A stretch of 64,000 nt of DNA, taken from contig CM066035.1 in assembly GCA_033557465.1 (NCBI GenBank), positions 898,349,309 to 898,413,308 of the forward strand. Direction: 5' to 3'. Of this stretch, positions 33,773 to 43,462 are shown piece after piece. Every line of letters starts with the position of its first letter. Within the stretch, counting starts at the first letter, position 1. This DNA comes from Ichthyophis bannanicus (taxonomy: Eukaryota > Chordata > Amphibia > Gymnophiona > Ichthyophiidae). The notes below the pieces were generated by a model. That model saw nothing but the letters and a program-made list of their open reading frames with translations, searched no databases and was not told where the DNA came from. The position numbers and the translations under genes are program-made.

Positions 33773-34474
33773 TCAGGCTCCGGACCCCGGAAACCTCCAG
33801 GATCCCGCCACCGGCACAGGCTGCCCCTTTAACTGTGCCGTTCCCCCATAAGGGAGCTGCGACCAGTGTGAACCCCCGTGCACTACTCGCTCTACCGCCT
33901 CCTGCCAGTCATTCAGAAGCAAATCCATCCCTACAGGCGATAAGTGCACCCCATCCTCCCTATAAAGCCCAGGACAGGCCACCTCCGCCCACGCATGCTG
34001 CACTTGGAACCCCCCTTGCTCACAAACCCACCTCCTGATTTGCCTATTGATTTTAGTGAGCCCCCGGGACCATCGCCTCTGACCCCAGCATGCTGGCCTC
34101 GGGATAATGTCAGACCATATTAACACCACACCCTCAAACATTCGGAGCACTACCGCAAAGTCTCTCTTGGTGGCCCTGATCAACTGCTTGCACGACCAAG
34201 CCAACAGATCATTGCCTCCCAAATGGATTAATAACATCGCTGGCTGGTTCCTGATGCATTCATGGTGACAAAGCAAAGGCAGCAGCTGCAGCCATCGCAG
34301 CCCACTCTCACCCAGCCATGAAACCGCCACCATCGCAGGGTCCACACCAAGATTCTTCCCGATAGGCCGCACAGCCGCTCGCTGCCTAGCCCAGAATACA
34401 AAGGAGTGCCCCAATATCCAACAGCCCCGAACTCTCAGACCCCCATCTGTAACAAAAAGAACAACGTTAATCAC
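33773..34474 (-). CDS. SGNH/GDSL-type hydrolase of Ngaro element
   Basis: Intact 233-residue frame. SGNH blocks are visible: block I I-L-G-H-S-F with candidate nucleophile Ser24, a G-E-S-G turn (about 55-58), block III HLGGND with Asn88, and block V D-G-V-H with Asp174 and His177. These are the catalytic positions of the SGNH family, which includes esterases and lipases; the substrate is unknown. Hydrolase ORFs of this type are a known accessory of some Ngaro elements. The frame follows the recombinase. Just ahead of the conserved D-G-G-L lies ttctttttgttacag, which looks like a 3' splice site, and the other copy has ttcttttctgtttcag in the same place. Spliced expression is therefore plausible, and the Met at 34474 may not be the real start. 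Confidence 0.75.
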   Translation of the reverse strand: MINVVLFVTDGGLRVRGCWILGHSFVFWARQRAAVRPIGKNLGVDPAMVAVSWLGESGLRWLQLLPLLCHHECIRNQPAMLLIHLGGNDLLAWSCKQLIRATKRDFAVVLRMFEGVVLIWSDIIPRPACWGQRRWSRGLTKINRQIRRWVCEQGGFQVQHAWAEVACPGLYREDGVHLSPVGMDLLLNDWQEAVERVVHGGSHWSQLPYGGTAQLKGQPVPVAGSWRFPGSGA

Positions 34475-34499
34475 CCCCTACCCCCCCCCAAACTGGAGA

Positions 34500-35432
34500 T
34501 TCATAATCGCACATAACCCTCAAAGGCTTTCGATCACCATCTGCCAATGCTCCGTATCTGCTCCCCCGACAGGCCCACGGCCGCTGCAGTGGTCGCTGCC
34601 CCAATACGGAAGGAGTGAGCTGAAAAACTCCGCGGATCTTCCCCCATCTGCTGCAACACCATGCGCAATACTGCCATCACCTGAAGTCGTGTCAACCCAC
34701 TGTTGTCCCGATGCACAAATAGCCCCTCCCTCCCTTCCGCATGCACTGCCAAATACTCGCTCATTGCAGCTACTGGGCATGTAAGCCCCCCCCCCCCCCC
34801 CGTTGCCCTCAAAACCACCCATAACCCTTTCCCTTTTTGATCTGTTTTGGACTTAGCAACCAACATGCTTCCGGCATAGGCAATTTGCCAAACCCGCCTT
34901 CCCCAAATCAATTGCCAATTCGCCGACTCGAAAGGCCCCGAAAAAGGCCAAACAGAAGACTGCCCGAAATAGCGTGCACTCGTACTGCGAAGCTGCCACC
35001 CCCGGCAGCTCCCTGCACAACCTCTCCAGTAGCTCGTGCGTAATTGGCAGCCGATGATCCCGCTGAATCTGGCTAGAATGCTCCCACCCCTGAAGCAATC
35101 GTCACGCCAAGAACCACCGTCCCGCACAATCCCAATCCACCGCCTTGGCAAAGAACCCGAACCCAGCCAGATGACTCTGCTCCGCCGATCTGGTGATGCC
35201 CTGCTCCTTTGCCCACCCAACATACCTCCCCATCAACAGATCCGGCACTGATCCCCCCTCCCAACCATTCCCGCGTAAAAACACAACCCCGACGATAAGC
35301 TGCCCAGGTACTCTCTGCCACTGAGCTCTGCAACAGACTCATCATCGCCTCAGGCCACAGCTCCATAAGCTCCAAGGGACCGCACGCCCTTCCTCGTCCG
35401 CATTCGGCGCCAACTTCCGAAATCGCTCCCAC
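34500..35432 (-). pseudogene. Tyrosine recombinase of Ngaro element (frameshifted)
   Basis: Fragments in three frames join to a recombinase by comparison with the plus-strand copy. They are an N-terminal S-T-W-A-A-Y-R-R-G segment, F-G-A-F-R-V-G-E-L with the first catalytic Arg, K-S-K-T-D-Q-K-G-K-G, then F-S-A-H-S-F-R-I-G-A-A-T (the His-x-x-Arg box). At the end I-R-S-I-G-R-W is followed by a stop, and then F-E-G-Y-V-R-L carrying the likely nucleophilic Tyr. Such enzymes integrate circular cDNA without making a target duplication. At least two frameshifts and one premature stop make this copy non-functional. Confidence 0.8.
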
Positions 35433-37252
35433 TGCAAACGGGAAAGAGCATCAGCAATTTCATTAGTATGCCCTGGAATATGCTTCGCCTTCAAATCGAC
35501 ATTCAAACTCAAACACGCCAGTATGACCCTTCGCATCAGTGCCGCCACTAGACCACAGCGTGGCGAATAACGATTGATGACCTGCACCACCGCCTCATTA
35601 TCACACCACCATACTACTCTGCGGTTTGCCAACCTGTCTGGCCATAACTCTAGCGCTACCAGCATCGGAAAAAGCTCCAGGAATGTAATATTACTCAACA
35701 ATCCCTCTTCCGCCCATTCCTGTGGCCATCTGTCAGCACACCAAGCCCCACCGAAATACACTCCCAGGCCCACCCCCCCTGCCGCATCGGTGTGCAACTG
35801 CAAGTCCTCGCTGGAAATCTCTGCTTCGCGCAATAAGGATGTCCCATTAAAATTCTGTAAAAAGACATCCCACACCCGCAAATCCTCCCGCATCCCCTCT
35901 GACACGCGGATGCGATGATGAGGCTTGAAGAATCCTGCCGTCGCCGCCGCCAAACGCCGACTGAACACCCGCCCCATTGGAATGACCCTACAAGCGAAAT
36001 TAAGGGATCCGATAAGTGCCTGCAGCTCTTTCAAGGTCAACTTGGACGAGGCCAAGACATTAGCCACTAGTACCCTGAGTTTCACAACCTTCTCCCAAGG
36101 CAGCCGCACTACCATTCTCGTCGAATCCAACTCGACCGCCAAAAAAGTAATTGTCGTCGTTGGGCCCACTGTCTTCCCCTCTGCCAAGGGCACACCCAAC
36201 TCGTTAGCCAACTGAACAAAACCTTCCAAAAGCCTACTACACCGCCGCGACTCAGCCTCGCCGACGAACAAGAAATCATCCAGATAATGCACGACCTCAG
36301 CACGCCCTACTCTCTGCACCACCATCCAATGCAAGAAGGAGCTGAACTTCTCGAAGTAAGCGCAAGATACCGAACAACCCATTGGCATACACTTGTCGTA
36401 GTAGAAAGCTCCTTCGAACTGAAAACCCAACAAGTGGAATGCCGACGGATGCACCGGCAGTAAGCGAAAAGCCGATTCAATATCAACTTTCGCCATCAAC
36501 GCCCCATACCCAGCCTTCGAGACTAGCTCCACTGCTCTGTCAAACGAAACATACCGTACTGTACAAAACTCCCTCGGTATTAGGTCATTCACAGAGGATC
36601 CCAACGGTGAGGACAAGTTGTGGATCAACCGAAACTTTCCCGGTTCCTTCTTAGGAATCACCCCTAATGGGGACAACACGAACTCGGGAAATGGTGGGTG
36701 CGGGAAAGGTCCCGCTATTCTGCCTAATTGCAGTTCCCCCGCTAACCTTTCCCGCACCACTGCCACCCATCGCCGCACGCTTGGAGAATTCCGAGCCGCT
36801 GTGCCCTTTACCACCCCTTGAACCGGAATAACAAAACCAAATTGAAATCCTGACAACAATGTCAACCTATCCTTTCTCCTCGGGTACATGAGAAGCCAAC
36901 TGCGCAACTCCTGCACCCGTATTGGAGAGGGAGCTACGACCGGCTTTGAACTCCTACTTGGGTCCCTGCCCCACAGGAGGGATGCCTCCTTTCTTAATGC
37001 ATTTTGTCGCTGAATGGGGGCCGCCACAGATAGAGCACGCATGCCGAAACTTACAATCCGGAAAGGGACACGTGGACTTGTTGTACCTCCAACACACGTT
37101 GCCCGCTCCCCCCGCGGGTGGTTTCGTCTGCCCCTGGGTGGCCCCGACACAAAAGGAACGACCAGCCCCACCTGCAACCCCCTGCCCTGCTTTACCCCCC
37201 CCCACTCCCACCACCTCCCGAACCAGCCTTGACCGACATCTGCGTTAACCAC
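35342..37252 (-). CDS. Reverse transcriptase-RNase H polyprotein of Ngaro element (open frame)
   Basis: A single 636-residue frame. Residues 1 to about 90 lie opposite the gag zinc-knuckle region in another frame, so true translation probably starts later or by a frameshift from gag. RT motifs: K-F-R-L-I-H-N-L-S (206-214), V-D-I-E-S-A-F (256-262), P-M-G-C (290-293), catalytic YLDD (323-326). RNase H residues: T-D-A-A-G-G (488-493), L-E-L-F (525-528), W-C-D-N-E-A (549-554), and H-I-P-G-H-T-N-E-I-A-D-A-L-S (591-604). The stop is at 35342, where the recombinase frame overlaps. No internal stop is present, so this is the best-preserved gene in the window apart from the pentraxin exon. Confidence 0.85.
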   Translation of the reverse strand: MVNADVGQGWFGRWWEWGGVKQGRGLQVGLVVPFVSGPPRGRRNHPRGERATCVGGTTSPRVPFRIVSFGMRALSVAAPIQRQNALRKEASLLWGRDPSRSSKPVVAPSPIRVQELRSWLLMYPRRKDRLTLLSGFQFGFVIPVQGVVKGTAARNSPSVRRWVAVVRERLAGELQLGRIAGPFPHPPFPEFVLSPLGVIPKKEPGKFRLIHNLSSPLGSSVNDLIPREFCTVRYVSFDRAVELVSKAGYGALMAKVDIESAFRLLPVHPSAFHLLGFQFEGAFYYDKCMPMGCSVSCAYFEKFSSFLHWMVVQRVGRAEVVHYLDDFLFVGEAESRRCSRLLEGFVQLANELGVPLAEGKTVGPTTTITFLAVELDSTRMVVRLPWEKVVKLRVLVANVLASSKLTLKELQALIGSLNFACRVIPMGRVFSRRLAAATAGFFKPHHRIRVSEGMREDLRVWDVFLQNFNGTSLLREAEISSEDLQLHTDAAGGVGLGVYFGGAWCADRWPQEWAEEGLLSNITFLELFPMLVALELWPDRLANRRVVWWCDNEAVVQVINRYSPRCGLVAALMRRVILACLSLNVDLKAKHIPGHTNEIADALSRLQWERFRKLAPNADEEGRAVPWSLWSCGLRR

Positions 37253-38645
37253 AAGCTGAGTCTTGCGTCCCCCATGTTAACAGCCTGTTCTCCTCCATTT
37301 TGTCCCTAAATTCTTCGTCGTAATTAAGCCACGACCAGCCCTCATGCACTTGCGATGCTTCCAATATAGAATCCGCATAAGAGAGCAAACTGCCGTACTG
37401 CTCCGGAAAGTGGTGACCCCAAACGCTCGCCAACCGTAAGAATGATCGAATCCAATTAACTACATTACGCGAAACCTTGCGAATGTGACCGGCCTTCTCA
37501 TCCTCCTTACGCTTCTTCTTACTATCTCCCGACCGCTTCCTACCCTCTAGCAAGCGAAAAATATCAATATACTTCCTCTTCCGAATTTTGCGCCAAAGCT
37601 TTCTAGGTACACCCTCCCATAACTCTGATAAGGCAGCAAAAGAAGCAGCCCCTGCCCCTGCCTGCCCGACCACTCCGCGGTCCAACGCCACCACCCTCCT
37701 AACACCCTCAGCCGAGGAAGACTCCGACCCCTCTGAAGACGACGAGGACGACGAGTCGGAAGCACGCCTATGCCAACACACATGCTTCCTTTTCCTACGC
37801 GCCTTCCCAGTCCGCTCCGCTCACGCCCCACCCTCTTTGCCCTCTCCAACTACCTCCGCCAGTAACTCACCTGTCCCATCTCCCTCAGCCGCTCTGTGAG
37901 TCGCAGCCGGTAGCCCTTGCTGAGGATCCTCCGTCTGCGGCCTAGATCATGCACCTTGCGCCCGCTCGCCATCGCTCGTCGTTGGCACTGGCGGCCTGCT
38001 TCCTAGATCCACGCTGGGCACTCCCAACAAATCTCCAGACGAGGGCACGCCTCCCGGCGCTATAAAGGGCACCTGCAGAGACAAAAAGGGGGAACAAAGA
38101 GGAGAAAAACCCGGAGACCAAGCCGGTTGCCATGCCCCCACCCAGTTAGTTCTCGATGGGCCTTGCCCGACCCTTAACCACTGCTCCCACTGTGCCTGTT
38201 GACTAGCAGGACCCCCAACACCCAGCCCCGCTCCAAACCCCCCTGGGGAGACCATGCCGCTGCCTCTTCCCCCAGATACACTCGTCCCAGACATGTTCCC
38301 GTCCCAGCAAGCCCAAGTGCCTGCCCCCCGCCCCCTCCCTTGATCCCCCACACTCCCCTCCATAGCTGATATTTCTCCCGCATCCTCACCCCCCCTTTGA
38401 ACCCCCGCCCTACTCCCAGGCACATTCTGCCCCCCTGCAGCCCCCCTGAAACCCTCAGTGACCCCCCCCCCACGGCAACTAGCACTGCGGCCCCCTCTTA
38501 CCCCTCTCACCGAGGCTGTGGACCCCCCGCCACCTCTGGCCACTCTCTGTGCCCTACCGCGCCCCCGACTAGAGGCTCTCCCCTCTGGCTGGCCTGCTGC
38601 CCGGCCCCCCCCCCTCTTTCGGACCCCCGCCCTGCTCGACCCCAT
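36954..38645 (-). pseudogene. Gag-like ORF of Ngaro element
   Basis: Three partial frames: a G/R/S-rich N-terminal part (38645-37947), a Ser-rich then Lys/Arg-rich core with R-N-V-V-N-W-I-R-S-F (37781-37245), and a zinc-finger tail C-W-R-Y-N-K-S-T-C-P-F-P-D-C with C-S-I-C-G-G-P-H and a final Cys (about 37090-36990). The finger suggests nucleic-acid binding by the capsid-like protein. A stop after G-E-R-A-Q-G-A at 37947 and shifts near 37260 break it. The plus-strand copy at 48830-50311 shows the same order. Confidence 0.7.
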
Positions 38646-39069
38646 ACCAACCTTGCCCCATCAGCCTTTCGCCCACTTCCTGACTGTTTACCCGCCATAA
38701 CCAGGCAGCCCTTTTTTCTTTTCTGTTTGCCTACTCCCGCTGCATCCCCCGCCCCCCACAGGCACCACTCCACCCAGTTTCCTTACCCTTTTAATTATTA
38801 TTTTTATTTTATTTTATTTTACTTATTTGTTTTTGAAGCGCCTGCCTCTCTCCTTTCTAAACCTTCTGCTGCACTCAGCTCAACTAACTCCTGCCTTCCA
38901 CTCGGCCCCACGACTCACCCGGCGCACCGTTTTGCCGCCCGACTCTCCCGCTGCCTCCCTGACCTGCCGCCGACGATCACTGCACGCCTCACCCTTGCTC
39001 GCACCGATCAGCCCCCAGATCACCAAATAGGCCGCTTTCCTCCACCACGACCCGCTGACGCTGTTGCCT

Positions 39070-39314
39070 CCCTCTCCGCCCAATCGCATGTGCTCCGGCT
39101 ACACTAACAACGCCGGAGCACATGGCGTTGCTCCCCTTCTGATTGGCTCCACTCACCGAAACACCGAGCGGAGCCAATCAATTTAAACAACGCGCCCAGC
39201 GTATCCACGCTGGCACACTCTCGCCCCCACCGCCTATTGCGCATGCAGGGTCACGCGCCGGGCCGAGCACCCGGTTACGCGCGGGCGCCGGGAACCTGCC
39301 CGCGCCCTTTTACT
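39070..39314 (-). repeat. Ngaro A1 repeat (5' terminus)
   Basis: The partner of A2 at 33175-33420. It presumably carries the promoter and has the same gattggctcc / ggagccaatc hairpin and tttaaa motif. Confidence 0.75.
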
Positions 39315-40740
39315 TCTCATTGGATGAAGTTTGTTTGCATGGCGTGAAAAAGTTGATTATGCTTTGATCAGACCAAGGAATAGGTAGCAACTGAGTTGCA
39401 GGAAGGTAGGTCTGTCTGAGCATTTTTTTAAGGGTGAACTTTAGATCTAGGATATTTCCTTTGTTGTGGATGGTTTATTTACTGTTTGCTGGTAGTCTAG
39501 TGCGTTCATGGCCTCTAGGAAGGCATTGGCTTGTTTTGCTGAAAGCGCAGTGAGGTTAAAGTCACCTAGTATTAGTAAATATTTATTTTGTGGTGTGTTT
39601 GTGCATACTGTCTCTAGCAGTGCTGATAGTCCTCAATGTTTGTTGTTGGCGATCTGTATCTTAGACATATTGATAGATATTTGTTTGATATCACTAGTAT
39701 GTCCAATTTATCTGTGCTTTCAGTTGTTAAATTTGAAACTTTAGATTGATTTTTGTGAGTATTACTAGTTCTCCTCCTCTTCTGCCGGTTCTTGGACAGT
39801 TAAGTCAAAGTTTGCTATCTTTAGTTGGTTAATCAGTACAATGACAGTTGATGAAAGCCAGGATTCCATTATGCACATGATATCCAGGTCATTGTTTTTA
39901 AGGTCGTCTTGTTTCGTGCAGTGGGCATTGAGTATGCATTTTAGATTTTGGATGTTATTCTGTTTGGCTCTTGTGTCATGTAGGTTATGGCTATGGAATT
40001 GTACAGTATTTGTACTAGATTGTGTGTATTTCTGTTCCATGTTTTGTGATGTGTGTTGTCCAGTCTGTGACCCTTTGTTCTGTATATTATAGGGATGTGC
40101 TGCGTAGTGGGACTTAGAGTATCATCTTGTGTAGTCATAAGGATAATTCCTAATAAGACACAAAGGATGGAGTACCATTTATATATGTTTATTTGACAGC
40201 ATTGGGTGATGAAGAAGGAGGTGACGCTGACAGTGGTTCCTGGAATTTTTGTGTGTTTTTCTTATAGATGGTTTTGTAATTTTGAAGAGTGTGCTGCTTA
40301 CCTTTCTAATGATGTAGATTTTATATGTGGCAATCCCAGCTGGTTTGTCAAATCAGAGGGTGTAAGCATATTAATTGTATGTTGCTTTCAGTCCACGCTA
40401 AGGGCCATTCCTAAGGGCCCCTTGGCTAGACACTTAGGTGCAGGCTGTTAGGTGGGGTCCATCTGGGATCTGCCTGCTTTAGAGCAGTGTCGCTTTCTGG
40501 CGAGGGGGGTCTAGTGAATTGCATCTCTGTGGGAGTGCTACAGGCCCAAGATGACTCACCCTCAGTGCTCCACTGCTGTCCCGGTGCTTGTGTCCGTGTG
40601 GGGAGGATTGCGTGTGATGACCTCTGTGATCTTCTTCCGCCTGGGATCTCCTGCTTTGATGACCAAATATTTTAAGCAAGTTACAGCATTAGAAATTCCT
40701 ATGATCATAGGTGTAGAGTATCATACAAAAAACATCATAG

Positions 40741-41462
40741 CATAACAGACCAGACAACAGAATTCAAATCGACACCCAAACTATTACAAACACAACCCCA
40801 TTCATGGAATAGACGAACAAAGATCCATTCCATCCACCCATACCACCTCAGACATCAGTGCATTCCTTACCAGTCTGCAGAAAAGCTCACCCCGACATCA
40901 CAATTTTACGTAGGGGCCCTTTTACTAAAGTGCGCTATGTGGGTTTCCGTGCACGGTAACCATACACTATGGTCCGTGATAACAGCAGATAGGCATGACA
41001 GTTAATGTGGGCCAATTTCCATGCTAACTGCGACTCTCGTATTGGAGTGGTAAATGGATGGGTTAGGGCAGAGAATGGGTGTGGTAAATGGCATGCAAAA
41101 TCACTCTTGCAGTTAGCATGGGTGCAATTCCGCCCACCTCAATAGGTGGCATGCATTCATTTACCCTAGACTTACATTTGTATATCTGCTGCATGCACAG
41201 TTTTCAAAGGGGCAACATTCTGGACATGGTTGCGGTGGGCCTGAAAAGGATGCCAGCATTTCCCGTTTTGCCAGCATTTCACATGTACTTCATAAAATGC
41301 TGAGGTCAGCATTTACACCTGCCCCAAATCATGCATAAGTATCAGCTAACTACTCGTTTGGACTTGGGATTTGGGGGATTGATAGCAAGGCATAGTCACA
41401 TCCCTTTAAGACCTCAGAGCCAGAGTCACAATGGCGTCAGTCACTGATATATTGAAAAACCC
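40741..41462. other. Non-coding stretch with MITE-like start
   Basis: A ggggcccttttactaaagtgcgc motif starts near 40914. Its counterpart gctcactttagcaaaagggtccc lies at 57039-57061, both typical of a MITE terminus. No paired end was found here. Confidence 0.35.
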
Positions 41463-41497
41463 CTGACGTAGGCACTTGCCGCCGAAACACCATGGTG
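41463..41497 (+). ncRNA. Degenerate hammerhead-like motif
   Basis: CTGACGT (41463-41469) is followed by a ggc/gcc stem (41471-41473 with 41481-41483) and GAA (41484-41486). A five-pair-like acacc / ggtgc follows, in which the expected A-U closing pair is A-C. Core A9 is replaced by T. It resembles the motif at 47508 in order and spacing but is probably inactive. Confidence 0.25.
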
Positions 41498-41510
41498 CCA
41501 TTGAGGTGTG

Positions 41511-42179
41511 GGACATATGATTTGAAGAGAAATGTATATATACGTGAAGAGTGCAAGGACAATAAAGTTCAGCTTTGTGGAAATACCAGTTCACTTTGGA
41601 TTTTTTCAGCAGCGCATGAGATCAGTTTATGTTTATTTATGCTTGAAGCATTATGTTATCTGAGATTTTGTGGCTTTGGATAATAGAATCCTGGGAACAA
41701 TGGAGCTAATTATGATATAAGTCATGTGAAGAAATTGCGTACGGGAGTTTGTCTATACTGGTGGTGCACTTTCAGTGTTTGTTGGGGTGACTGATGAGTC
41801 ATGGGTTAAAGACAATTAACTAAATAGTGTTACTGATAAGGGTCCTTGATTGTTGCCTGCTATGAATTAATATTGATATCCCTTAAAATTAATATTTGGA
41901 AATAAGATTAATATTAGAAACAAAGGCAAGCCCCCTTGTTTTTTAATGGCATCAAGGAAGCTGCATGGAAAGGAATTTTCTTGTTCTACTACTTTTTATG
42001 GCATATGGTTTATGATTTATTCCAGATTTGATACACTGCCTTCACATGGTATTGGAGCAGTTTAGCATTTATGTTTAGCATAGAACCTATTGGTCCCCTG
42101 TTCATGTTCTTGATGGGAACTACCTGTGCCAGAAATGGTATGCAATAGTGGTGATTTAGAAGAATTGAAACATTTCAGT
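41511..42179. other. Non-coding stretch, no clear feature
   Basis: No exon or defined repeat boundary recognised. Confidence 0.35.
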
Positions 42180-43462
42180 GAACCAGGAAGATGTAATAGG
42201 CTTAATCGCTAAACTAAAGAACAGCAGATCACTTGGACCGAATGGTATACAACTGAGTGCTGAAAGAACTCAAAAATGAACTTGCAAATATATTATTAGT
42301 AATTTGTGACCTTTCATTAAAATAATCTATAGTATTTGAAAAATGGCTTGTGGCCAATAAGAATATAAGATATGCCATACTGGGTTAGACAAAGTCCATC
42401 AAGCCCAGTATCCTGTTTCCAACAGTGGCCAGTCCAGGTCACCAGTACCTGTCAGTTTCCCCAAAAGGCACACAGGTTCCACAATGCTTGTATTGGGTCA
42501 AGTAGTGGATATCCTGGGTCCCTTTTAATAATGGTTTATGGACCTTTCCTCCAGGAACTTGTCCAAACCTTTTTTAAACCGAGCTACACTAACAGCTTTT
42601 ACTACATCCTCCAGTAATGAATTCCAGAGTTTGATTATGTGTTGAGTGAAAAAATATGTTCTCTTATTAGTCTTAAATGGGTTACACTATAGCTTCATTA
42701 CATGTCCCCTAGTCTTTCTACTTATTGATGGCATAAACAATCGATCTACGTTTACCCAGTCCACTCCATTCATTAATTTATAGACCTTTAAAAAGGGATC
42801 CAGGGATGATCCAGGAAACTAAAGACCTGTGAGCCTGACATCAGTGCCAGGCAAAATGATAAGAAACTATGATAAAAACAAAATAACATAGTTTAATGGG
42901 ATAAAGTCAACATGGCCCAATCTGGTCCATCTTTTGGAAGGCATGACTAAACATGTGGAGCCAGTTGATGTAATGTACCTGAATTTCCGGAAAGCTTTTG
43001 ACAAAGTATCTCATAAAAGACTCCTAAGGAAACTAGAAAAAAACATGGGATAGGAGGGAATGTCCTGTTGTGGATAAGGCAAAAGAGAAAAAAACAGAGT
43101 ACGGATAAATGACTAATTTTCTCAGTGGAGGAAGATGAATAATGCAGCACCCCAGGGATCTGGATTGGGACCGGTGCTTTTAAAGATATTTATAAATGAT
43201 CTGGAAATGTGAACAGTGAGCGAGGTCATTAAATTCGCAGATGTCACCAAATTATTCAAAGTTGTCAAATTACATGCAGATTGTGAGAAATTGCAGGAGG
43301 ACCTCGTGAGGCTGGGTATCCAAACATCAGATGACATTTAATGTGGATAAACGCAAAGTGATGCACATAGGGAGGAATATTACAAATTATAGCTATATGG
43401 ATGCTGGATTCCATATTAGGCTGCACCACCCAGGAAAAGGATCTAAGCGTCATCATGGATAA
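42180..43462 (+). pseudogene. CR1 LINE reverse transcriptase region, plus strand (part 1)
   Basis: The plus strand reads through decayed CR1 RT: V-S-L-T-S-V-P-G-K-M-I near 42830 and Y-L-N-F-R-K-A-F-D-K-V-S-H near 42975. Then come a GSVLGP-like region near 43160 and F-A-D near 43235. A separate antisense CR1 3' end (42357-42793) is inserted in it. The copy continues at 46300 beyond the DNA transposon and at 54784 beyond the fold-back/Ngaro insertion. Confidence 0.75.
42357..42793 (-). mobile_element. CR1 3' end, minus strand, inside another CR1
   Basis: The antisense CR1 tail (actgggttagacaaagtcc, cctgtttccaacagtggcc) is followed by the antisense C-terminal coding part. Close to the copy at 16168 but shorter. 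Confidence 0.75.

Larger units (their letters stand above)
32719..39314 (-). mobile_element. Ngaro-type tyrosine-recombinase retrotransposon, minus strand (6.6 kb)
   Basis: Read on the minus strand, the order is A1 (39314 to about 39070), gag, RT/RNase H, tyrosine recombinase, SGNH hydrolase, B1 (33808-33421), A2 (33420-33175), B2 (about 33110-32719). A1 matches A2, and B1 matches B2 over about 390 bp. This A1-genes-B1-A2-B2 split direct repeat arrangement is the known plan of Ngaro/PAT elements, which integrate by a tyrosine recombinase without target duplication. None is seen here. The insertion splits a LINE. The RT/RH and hydrolase frames are open; gag and recombinase are broken. Confidence 0.85.
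28570..40740 (-). mobile_element. Minus-strand L2-clade LINE interrupted by hAT and Ngaro insertions
   Basis: Three blocks of one LINE are recognisable on the minus strand. RT lies at 28570-29950 (P-S-x-V-V-E-K-V-V-Q, F-R-P-H-H-R-V-E-T-F, I-F-L-D-I-A). The endonuclease-RT linker lies at 32402-32718. The endonuclease N-terminus and 5' UTR lie at 39315-40740 (L-K-C-I-L-N-A-H-C-T-K, D-I-M-C-I-M-E-S-W-L). The hAT at 29959-32401 and the Ngaro at 32719-39314 split it. A small AAATAAAT-tailed LINE end sits inside the RT at about 29300-29411. It is heavily mutated and clearly dead. Outer limits are approximate. Confidence 0.7.

Noticed and set aside
37588..38107. Long plus-strand frames opposite the Ngaro gag and RT region (also 38397-39107)
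   Set aside because: Antisense shadows of GC-rich coding DNA; the minus strand holds recognisable protein motifs.
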